Positions 59,001-64,000 of a stretch of 64,000 nt of DNA are shown in pieces. The notes under the pieces are model-generated. The model was not told where the DNA came from. It ran no database searches and saw nothing but the letters and a program-made list of their open reading frames with translations. This DNA comes from Desmonostoc muscorum LEGE 12446 (GTDB lineage: Bacteria > Cyanobacteriota > Cyanobacteriia > Cyanobacteriales > Nostocaceae). Within the stretch, counting starts at the first letter, position 1; each line of letters starts with the position of its first letter. Where the stretch lies: contig NZ_JADEXS020000001.1 of NCBI RefSeq assembly GCF_015207005.2, positions 2,480,001 to 2,544,000 of the forward strand, written 5' to 3'. The translations under genes and the position numbers were made by a program.

Positions 59001-59430
59001 TGCGTTCTCGCAAAGCATCTTCGTAGCATTTGATGGCAACTTCTAAATTATCTGCCCTCTCCCCTCGGATGCGGTCACTGTAAGCATTGCCCAGGTTGTT
59101 TTGCGTCATTGCCCAATCTATGGGAAAGCGATCCTGAGTAAAAACGGTGAGTGCGATTTCATAACCTGTGATGGCAATTTCCAAATTATTCGCCCGGTTC
59201 CCCAAGGGAAAGTCCCACATCCGGTTACTGAAATTGATGATATCTACTACAGTGTTTCGCGCTGTGTCTATTTCTAAGTCTGATAGAGTTGCCATTGCCC
59301 AACTGCGTAAAATTTGGGCAAAGTTCATGTCTAGCTTCTCTCGGTTTGCTTCCAGCAGTGGGTGGATCACCTTGGCATCGCCGTTGCTGTCTGCTGTAGC
59401 TTTGAGTACCTGTAATAAAAACTCAAGCAT
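56068..59430 (-). CDS. TPR-repeat CHAT-domain protease
   Basis: 1120 residues. The N-terminal 100 residues are followed by ten 46-residue TPR-like repeats (about 101-560; unit RFPIDWAMTQNNLGNAYSDR...IKCYEDAL). A degenerate helical repeat and coiled coil follow (about 561-700), then a CHAT (caspase HetF associated with TPRs) peptidase domain. The catalytic dyad is His928 (VIHLSCHGYFD) and Cys995 (LVTLSACETGLT), and the end is KPAAWAGFCAIGN. The CHAT fold is that of caspase/separase-like cysteine peptidases; related TPR-CHAT proteins include Csx29. A run of eight serines before YLLDRF (about 830-837) stems from a GATGAGGAG microsatellite. It heads the operon with the small partner and two-TM protein. 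Substrate unknown. Confidence 0.9.
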   Translation of the reverse strand: MLEFLLQVLKATADSNGDAKVIHPLLEANREKLDMNFAQILRSWAMATLSDLEIDTARNTVVDIINFSNRMWDFPLGNRANNLEIAITGYEIALTVFTQDRFPIDWAMTQNNLGNAYSDRIRGERADNLEVAIKCYEDALRERTRDRFPIQWATTQNNLGIAYWNRIRGERADNLEVAIKCYEDALLERTHDRFPIDWAMTQNNLGNAYSDRIRGERADNLEVAIKCYEDALRERTRDRFPIQWATTQNNLGIAYWNRIRGERADNLEVAIKCYEDALLERTHDRFPIDWAMTQNNLGNAYSDRIRGERADNLEVAIKCYEDALRERTRDRFPIQWATTQNNLGIAYWNRIRGERADNLEVAIKCYEDALLERTHDRFPIDWAMTQNNLGNAYSDRIRGERADNLEVAIKCYEDALRERTRDRFPIQWATTQNNLGNAYSDRIQGERAENLELAIKCYEDALLEYTRDRFPIQWATTQNNLGNAYRNRIQGERADNLELAIKCYEDALLEYTRDRFPIDWAMTQNNLGAAYRNRIRGERADNLELAIKCYEDALQVRTRQALPQNHADTAFNLGLAYVDAKQFTEAYNIFKSAIDTVEFLRGEIFSGDEIKQKLAEEWNQLYRSMVEVCLQLKYDDQAVEYIERSKTRNLVELLANQGSPALHQLQQQIAEEKRRLAAADNSEPTSLNQLRQQRQDLIKQVIPLEHIRFAEIQGLLDNHTAILQWYIFNDCFRVLIITRQDQTPRIWKSTAEDFDALNKWSDEYLKTYDKNKPLWRHQLAGKLQELADILHINDVLHLVPNTCNAVILVPHRYLHLLPLHALPVSPSSPSSSSSSSSYLLDRFPNGVRYAPSCQLLKLAKKRPYQPQQSLFAIQDPSDNLIYTNMEVEAIQRHFHPTTVLKKAQATKQALLQAVANSPDVQVIHLSCHGYFDIKTPVNSAIALANCVSPIPGADSQSRQITLADGNTLDLEKCLTLVDIFNLNLPECRLVTLSACETGLTKSTTSDEYIGLPSGFLKAGSSSVVSSLWSVDDFATALLMIRFYDNLPSLPVAQGLCEAQQWLRNATQPDLIKWTEEHRNINEENKQIIQNRLEKHYGCENPNDKPFAKPAAWAGFCAIGN
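57772..59151 (-). repeat. 138-bp coding repeats with a 276-bp higher-order period
   Basis: Ten 138-bp units encode the 46-residue TPR-like repeats. Units alternate between two forms (RFPIDWAMTQ and RFPIQWATTQ), giving a 276-bp period: the same AGCGATCGCGGGTGCG site recurs at 58161, 58437, 58713 and 58989. Near identity at DNA level points to recent amplification or gene conversion. The three outermost C-terminal-side units are more diverged (EYTRD, ENLELAIK). Confidence 0.92.
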
Positions 59431-59539
59431 GGGAGTCAGATATAGGGGCTGTGTTTGCGCCTGTGTTGCTTTTAGACGAGGATAATCCTAGCTTTTCAGT
59501 TATTTGACGGCGAATTGCTTGTAAAACATTCCACAGCAT
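59423..59539 (-). CDS. Possible 38-residue leader peptide overlapping the CHAT start
   Basis: A short frame starting MLWNVLQAIRRQITEKLGLS and ending PISDSHA; its TGA lies eight bases into the CHAT reading region. AGGG precedes the ATG by about nine bases. The stop/start overlap would allow translational coupling to the CHAT gene. It could equally be the remnant of a longer N-terminus in another frame. Not recognised; low confidence. Confidence 0.35.
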   Translation of the reverse strand: MLWNVLQAIRRQITEKLGLSSSKSNTGANTAPISDSHA

Positions 59540-60060
59540 TGGTGATTACCCTAACTTCCAGCATTCTCGGCATTCATGGATTTATTCTTCATTTTACAAG
59601 CTTGCGATTCCGCAAATCAGCATTCAGACGCGATGAATCGCGTCTCTACATGATATCAATTTGTATTTGGAAAGGTAATTTCACAATTTTTATTCTCCAT
59701 CTCTGCCACAGCAAAAATTACGTTTTAGAAAGCGGAATAGGATGAATACTTTTTGACCCCACCCTAACCCTCCCCTTATAAAGGGGAGGGAACAGGATTT
59801 TCTTGTTTCCCCACTTTCTAAGGCTATGGTGTACACACAAGTTATCGAATGACTACCAGTCCTCGAATTACCCCACCCTAACCCTCCCCGTATGTATTGG
59901 GGAGGGAACAAGAATCTCTTGTTTCCCCCCTTTATAAGGGGGGATTAAGGGGGGTAATAATTCAAGTCACAACATACCACTTTTCAAATAACCTCTTAGT
60001 GCCCCAAAAACAGATCCCCGACTTTTTAGAAAAGTCGAGGATCTGAATTTTTTCAACTGC
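59540..60060. other. Intergenic region with repeats
   Basis: Contains the palindrome at 59626-59645 (AGACGCGATGAATCGCGTCT). Two copies of the ACCCTCCCCTTATAAAGGGG unit lie at 59759-59960, the same family as 14220-14660. A hairpin CAGATCCCCGAC...GTCGAGGATCTG lies at 60011-60045, 16 bases after the stop of the minus-strand gene at 60061. It could be a terminator. No gene. Confidence 0.7.
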
Positions 60061-60345
60061 TTATTGCATTAAAATCTGACGGATTAAAATACTCATCACT
60101 TCGTCAGCATTACCAGTTGGTACTAATAGACTCCAGTCGCCGGCGCTGGCGTAGCCAATAACTTGCAAATAATGAATTGTGCTGGTGACAGCTTTTGAAG
60201 AACCAATCAATGTATGTTTTATCGGTTCTCTTTTGGGTAATGGATTTTGAGCAGGTTGATTTAAGGCAGGTATATTTAAGTTTTCGCCACTCAAGTATTG
60301 TTGCAGCTGGGAACGCTCTTGTAGAAACTCTTCTTCTTGTGCCAT
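60061..60345 (-). CDS. Small hypothetical protein
   Basis: 94 residues: a charged helical N-terminus (MAQEEEFLQERSQLQQYLSG), a Pro-rich linker (ALNQPAQNPLPKREPIK) and a C-terminal piece HTLIGSSKAVTSTIHYLQVIGYASAGDW-type ending in EVMSILIRQIL. No family is recognised. The layout (linker plus small alpha/beta end) looks conserved rather than random. A HIP1-rich palindrome lies just upstream. Confidence 0.6.
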   Translation of the reverse strand: MAQEEEFLQERSQLQQYLSGENLNIPALNQPAQNPLPKREPIKHTLIGSSKAVTSTIHYLQVIGYASAGDWSLLVPTGNADEVMSILIRQILMQ

Positions 60346-60534
60346 GATGTCAATTATCTCTCAGAATGAGGGTTTAGGGAAAGGCGATCGCAAGCTCTTG
60401 GCGGAGGGCGATCGCCTTTCTTATTTACATATTAAAGTATAATTTTATACACATCAATTACTTGAATGAAAAAAAATCAGCATTTATCAGCAATTTTTTG
60501 AAGAATTTTATCTAAATTTCATGTTTTGGCTAAA

Positions 60535-60826
60535 TTCAATCAGCAAAAGCTGCAATTACTTTCTCAAAACAAGCTTTTGCTTTCTCAAAACAAGCTTTTA
60601 CTTTCTGATTTTGGTGTTTTCCGCAAGCAAAAGCAGCTTTTACTTTCTCAAAACAAGCTTTTGCTTTCTCATTTCGGTGTTTTACGCAAGCAAAAGCAAC
60701 TTTTACTTTCTCAAAACAAGCTTTTGCTTTCTCATTTCGGTGTTTTCTGCAAGCAAAAGCAGCTTTTACTTTCTCAAAACAAGCTTTTGCTTTCTCATTT
60801 CGGTGTTTTACGCAAGCAAAAGCAGC
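60535..60826. repeat. 21-bp-period tandem repeat array
   Basis: Units such as CTTTCTCAAAACAAGCTTTT and CGCAAGCAAAAGCAGCTTTT, each 21 bases, are organised in a 63-bp higher-order repeat (three 21-bp types in fixed order, about four times). The array is open in two plus-strand frames because 21 is divisible by three. It is truncated on the right by the AATACGG MITE. Confidence 0.9.
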
Positions 60827-60911
60827 AATACGGTTTGGTTAAGGCACCAGACGCGATAAATCGCCGTCTCTACAATAATCAATCTCTTGTAGAGACGGCG
60901 ATTTATCGCGT
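60827..60911. mobile_element. MITE, AATACGG family, truncated copy C
   Basis: Left end AATACGGTTTGGTTAAGG, then the interior GCACCAGACGCGATAAATCG of copy B in reverse orientation. The expected right terminal repeat is missing. The insertion point is the last unit of the 21-bp array. Confidence 0.75.
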
Positions 60912-60938
60912 TTTTGATTGTCAATTCTGTATTCTTCT

Positions 60939-61394
60939 TCAACAAGGCATTAAAGCATCTAATCTCCCCAAAACTGCCATATCTTCTGCATCTAACTCTA
61001 CTGGTGTTCCACTGCGAATTAATTCAGAAAAGTCTTCATTAGGCACCATCACAGTTAGGGTATACAAGCGAGTGGAACCTGTATTTTTAATCAAATGCGT
61101 ACCAGTGGGAGGCACTAATAAACTATCTCCAGCTTTGATGTTAGCAATCTTGCCGTCACACATGGCGATCGCTTCACCTTTGAGGACAAAGAACATTTCC
61201 ACTGCCCACTGATGGCGATTTGGGGGTGTTTGTCCACCGACATCAAAGATTTCTATGCAGCAAGTCAAGGAAGTATTGGCATTTGTGGAATCGAAGATAA
61301 TCGCTAACCGATTAGAGTCATCGGGACTGATGCGATATACTTGGTAATCTTTGAGAGATTTGATAACCGGAATTACACAACGAGTAGCGTGCAT
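60939..61394 (-). CDS. Cupin-domain protein
   Basis: 151 residues with a single cupin barrel: motif 1 GGQTPPNRHQWAVEMFFVLKGEA and motif 2 GDSLLVPPTGTHLIKNTG. One motif-1 His and the acidic residue (HQWAVEM), and the motif-2 His (GTH), could hold a metal. It is the third member of the minus-strand pair with the cysteine hydrolase (78 bases apart). A small-molecule dioxygenase, isomerase or sensor role is possible; the substrate is unknown. Confidence 0.82.
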   Translation of the reverse strand: MHATRCVIPVIKSLKDYQVYRISPDDSNRLAIIFDSTNANTSLTCCIEIFDVGGQTPPNRHQWAVEMFFVLKGEAIAMCDGKIANIKAGDSLLVPPTGTHLIKNTGSTRLYTLTVMVPNEDFSELIRSGTPVELDAEDMAVLGRLDALMPC

Positions 61395-61462
61395 TTATTT
61401 ATCCTTATAATTAATTAATCTCACGCAAAGGCGCAAAGGCGCAAAGAAGGATTATCTTGTAC

Positions 61463-61482
61463 AGACGCGATTCATCGCGTCT
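61463..61482. repeat. AGACGCGATTCATCGCGTCT palindrome
   Basis: Perfect 20-base palindrome spanning the stop codon region of the cysteine hydrolase gene. It belongs to the same palindrome family as 59626-59645 and the arms at 12093-12156. Confidence 0.85.
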
Positions 61483-62251
61483 CTTCATTCATCGCTTTTA
61501 AAATCTCTTGGGAATCGGTGACGAAACCGAAGCATTGTTTGACGTTGTAGAGTGTCGCCAACCAACAATATTCAGGCGATGTTGTGGCGGTGCAGTCTTT
61601 GACTAATATGCAGTCATATCCTAAGAAGTTGGCATCACATAATGTAGTTAGCACACATTGATCGGCATTTACACCAGCAAAGAATAGTGTCGTTTTTCCG
61701 AGATTTTTCAAAATACTATCTAAGGGAGTATCCCAAAAGCCACTCATGCGGTATTTATCCACAAGAATATCTTCTCTTAACGGTTGTAGTTCGTCTACTA
61801 CCGCCGCCGCCCAACTACCCGCCATGAGTACTTTAGCACCGTTTTTGGGCAGAGGATCGCCTAAGCCTACGCCGTCGCCTGTGGGATTGTAGACGTGGAG
61901 TGAAGCTGCACTAATGTTGAGTAAATCGGGACGATTCCCCCAATTTATCCAAATTATCGGCACACCAAGGGCACGCAGTTGTGGAAGTAAGTTGTTTAAA
62001 GGTTCGATGGGCTGACGGGCTGGAGTGACATCCACGCCGATATGCGCTAACCAACCGTCGGGGTGACAGAAGTCGTTTTGCATATCAATGACGAGGATAG
62101 CAGCTTTTGCTAAGTCTAGGCGCAGGGTTTTTGTTTCTGTTGCTAAGATAACGGGTTGTGGGGTTCTTTGAGGACGAGTAATATCTGCAATAGCATCATT
62201 CACTGTCCACGCATTTGGCGGAACCCCCAATGTCCGTAATGGTAAGTTCAT
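61472..62251 (-). CDS. Cysteine hydrolase, isochorismatase family
   Basis: 259 residues of the isochorismatase-like hydrolases (RutB, biuret hydrolase, nicotinamidase, carbamoylsarcosine amidase). The catalytic triad is Asp56 (ILVIDMQNDF), Lys166 (LVDKYRMSGFWDT) and Cys199 (FAGVNADQCVLTT). An N-terminal 45-residue extension (GVPPNAWTVNDAIADI) is typical of the ureidoacrylate/biuret-type branch. With a divergent amidohydrolase and a cupin alongside, degradation of a nitrogen-rich compound such as a ureide, purine or triazine breakdown product is plausible. Substrate not determinable by eye. Confidence 0.88.
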   Translation of the reverse strand: MNLPLRTLGVPPNAWTVNDAIADITRPQRTPQPVILATETKTLRLDLAKAAILVIDMQNDFCHPDGWLAHIGVDVTPARQPIEPLNNLLPQLRALGVPIIWINWGNRPDLLNISAASLHVYNPTGDGVGLGDPLPKNGAKVLMAGSWAAAVVDELQPLREDILVDKYRMSGFWDTPLDSILKNLGKTTLFFAGVNADQCVLTTLCDANFLGYDCILVKDCTATTSPEYCWLATLYNVKQCFGFVTDSQEILKAMNEETR

Positions 62252-62332
62252 AAAATTGCAATAGCCAATACCATTTTCTATTTTGTAACTTGAAACTCAG
62301 TTGAAAATGCGATCGCTTAATCAAGGTTAAAT

Positions 62333-63733
62333 ATGTTAAGTTTCACTATCCAAAATGTTTTAATTGCCACTACTGATGATTACGCAACAGTAGATGTACA
62401 AGTTGTAGATGGTACAATCGCTGCCATTGCCCCGAATCTCCAGGTAATCGGTACAGCCATAGATGGTAAAAATAAGTTGCTGCTTCCTGGCTTTTTCAAC
62501 GCCCACACCCACTCTTCGGAGATGTGGCAACGGGGGATCATGTCGGTTTTGCCTTTAGAATTGTGGTTGGCGGAACTGTATGATTTTGCACTCCTAGATA
62601 CTGAACAAGTTTATCTTAGCGCTTTGGGAACGGCGGTAGAAACTTTACTTTCCGGCGGGACGAGTGTAGTAGATCACTTGGTGTTAATTCCAGGACAAGA
62701 GTTAGAAACCATCGCCATTGCAACTCGCGCTTACAAAGAAGTGGGAATTCGGACTTTTATCGCGCCCCTCATTCAAGATGAATCCCTCACCGCAGGTATC
62801 CCATCTGGGGAGTCAACACAAAATCATGAGCCTTATTATCGCTCAACTGCGGCCACATTGGAAATCATCGAAGAAGCGGTGAGACAATTTCATCGCCCAG
62901 ATGAGGGTGTGAATATTTTAGTGGCACCAACGGGGATACAATTGTGTACAGATGCTTTGTTTGCAGGATGTATTGAATTAAGCGATCGCTACAATCTTTG
63001 TCGTCATTCTCATTTACTAGAAACCAGGGCACAGGAAAAACTCGCCCAAGAAAAGTACGGTTGTACAGCCGTGGAACATTTAAAAAGAATTGGATATTTA
63101 AGCAATAAAACTTCTCTAGCCCATTGCGTTTGGTTAAATGATGCTGATATTGCTATTCTCGCCGAAACTCAATCTACAGTTGTTCATAATCCCTTAAGTA
63201 ATTTACGTTTAGGCAGTGGCATCGCCCCGATTTTAAAATATCGTCAAGCTGGAGTAAATGTCACTTTTGGTTGTGATGGTGCCTCTAGTAATGACTCCCA
63301 AGATTTGCTAGAAGCTATTAAAATTGGTTCGATTTTACATAACGTTACAGATTTAGATTATCAACACTGGATTACACCCCGACAATCAGTAGAAATGGCA
63401 TCATTAGGAGGTGCAAAAGGATTGAATCTTGCAGATAAGCTTGGTTCTTTAACTGTTGGTAAACAAGCCGATTTGGTACTTTATGACCTCACAAATTTAT
63501 CATTACTTCCCCGTACAGACCCCATTGGTTTGTTAGTTTTAGGGCGTCCTAGTAATGTTGTTCATAGTGCTTGGGTAAATGGCAAGCAAATTATTAATAA
63601 TGGTAAATTTACAACAATTAATGTTGATGAATTGCAGCAAGAATTATTTAACCGCAGTCAATGGGAGACCAAGCGAAAATCTGAAACCGTGGCACAAATT
63701 GAAGCACATTATCGCACAGTTATGGAATTGTAA
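62333..63733 (+). CDS. Amidohydrolase of the ATZ/TRZ/guanine deaminase-like group
   Basis: 466 residues, metal-dependent deaminase or chlorohydrolase fold. Metal ligands: GFFNAHTHSSEMW (His58, His60), CRHSHLLET (His), SLAHCVWLN (His) and FGCDGASSNDSQDL (Asp). It ends in a C-terminal beta sandwich with LTVGKQADLVLYD. It probably hydrolyses an amino or amide group of a purine, pyrimidine or triazine-like ring. It is divergent from the cysteine hydrolase gene, with 81 bases between starts and a HIP1-like GCGATCGC in the gap. So the two are likely controlled together. Confidence 0.88.
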   Translation: MLSFTIQNVLIATTDDYATVDVQVVDGTIAAIAPNLQVIGTAIDGKNKLLLPGFFNAHTHSSEMWQRGIMSVLPLELWLAELYDFALLDTEQVYLSALGTAVETLLSGGTSVVDHLVLIPGQELETIAIATRAYKEVGIRTFIAPLIQDESLTAGIPSGESTQNHEPYYRSTAATLEIIEEAVRQFHRPDEGVNILVAPTGIQLCTDALFAGCIELSDRYNLCRHSHLLETRAQEKLAQEKYGCTAVEHLKRIGYLSNKTSLAHCVWLNDADIAILAETQSTVVHNPLSNLRLGSGIAPILKYRQAGVNVTFGCDGASSNDSQDLLEAIKIGSILHNVTDLDYQHWITPRQSVEMASLGGAKGLNLADKLGSLTVGKQADLVLYDLTNLSLLPRTDPIGLLVLGRPSNVVHSAWVNGKQIINNGKFTTINVDELQQELFNRSQWETKRKSETVAQIEAHYRTVMEL

Positions 63734-64000
63734 GCTGATGTGCTTGGAAGTTGTATAATTCCCTTAACCCGAAAGGTGCAAAGACACAGAAATACAATTC
63801 AAGATACCAACAAATCCGAGAATTTATCAAACAGAATTCAGGAGTCAGTCGTCAGAATGGGCTAAACGCCCCGCTACCGCTAACAGAATGAATTTTGGCC
63901 GAAAAAGCGGATAGCGTAGCGTAAAGCCTTCTCTTCTCCTTCTCCTGTGGTCGCCGCACTCGCTCATAGCGTAGCGGTAGCGAGTATTTTCGAGTCGCGT
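63734..64000. other. Terminal intergenic region
   Basis: 267 bases to the window end. Contains the GGCTAAACGCCCCGCTACCG intergenic repeat also seen at 48812, and GTAGCG-rich direct repeats. No gene is seen. Confidence 0.6.

Noticed and set aside
57772..59151. Regular 138-bp repeats that might be taken for a CRISPR or minisatellite array
   Set aside because: They are in frame inside a long protein, with units contiguous and no unique spacers. They encode TPR-like repeats. I saw no CRISPR array or cas gene in the window.
37139..60045. CAGATCCCCGAC hairpins (37139-37173 and 60011-60045) as rho-independent terminators
   Set aside because: Not followed by a clear T-run in either direction and repeated at unrelated places. 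I keep them as repeats with only a possible terminator role.
60526..61212. Long plus-strand frame reading LLLSQNKLLLS repeats
   Set aside because: It is open only because the tandem array has a 21-bp period, and it then runs antisense through a real cupin gene. No ribosome site or conserved domain.

Overview
The window looks like chromosomal DNA of a filamentous, heterocyst-type cyanobacterium close to Nostoc/Anabaena. The HIP1 octamer GCGATCGC is scattered throughout, heptameric STRR tracts (GGGGACT, AGTTAGG) fill many gaps, petN (cytochrome b6f) is present, and an NlpC/P60 endopeptidase has the length and catalytic triad (Cys126/His176/His188) of the enzymes characterised from Nostoc punctiforme and Anabaena variabilis. 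This is inference from gene content; no 16S gene is present.

Layout. 0-7 kb: a beta-sandwich protein, an armadillo-type membrane protein, an FtsE-type ATPase, a WecG/TagA glycosyltransferase, then a three-gene signalling module (NarL-type regulator, receiver-GAF-PP2C phosphatase, anti-sigma-like ATPase). 7-11 kb: a split orange-carotenoid-protein locus (C-terminal-domain homologue and helical carotenoid protein) around an in-frame QueG-HAD fusion. 11-18 kb: a MacAB-type efflux operon whose ATPase gene is separated from permease and adaptor by about 3 kb of accessory DNA. That DNA holds a broken two-gene module, a DUF559 nuclease, a MITE and tandem repeats. 18-25 kb: Uma2 nuclease, a receiver with Glu in place of the phospho-Asp, an HTH-NACHT STAND ATPase, and a frameshifted fasciclin gene. 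25-36 kb: glucokinase, histidine phosphatase, IS630 remnant, exonuclease, beta-lactamase-fold hydrolase, NlpC/P60, GT2, MFS, tRNA-Arg, moaC and small conserved genes. 36-41 kb: a complete IS4-family element with a passenger gene, sitting inside a DUF6464 gene. 41-48 kb: a five-gene LIV/Nat-type amino-acid ABC transporter operon interrupted by two different PD-(D/E)XK nuclease genes, then an orphan ethylene-binding domain and petN. 49-54 kb: a four-GAF histidine kinase gene split by a complete ISKra4-family element. 54-59.5 kb: a CHAT-protease/46-residue-repeat protein with a small partner and a large two-transmembrane protein. 60-64 kb: cupin, cysteine hydrolase and amidohydrolase, probably a small catabolic cluster.

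The best candidate for an undescribed system is the minus-strand unit 54155-59539. A TPR-CHAT protease is followed by a small partner carrying a WY..-DVRDAV motif and by a roughly 490-residue protein ending in two membrane helices. The same small-plus-membrane pair occurs again, damaged, at 12177-13897. A protease-triggered membrane effector is my inference. The second striking theme is mobile DNA: two complete insertion sequences whose exact removal (one target duplication included) restores long open frames, and at least six MITE-like families, some nested.
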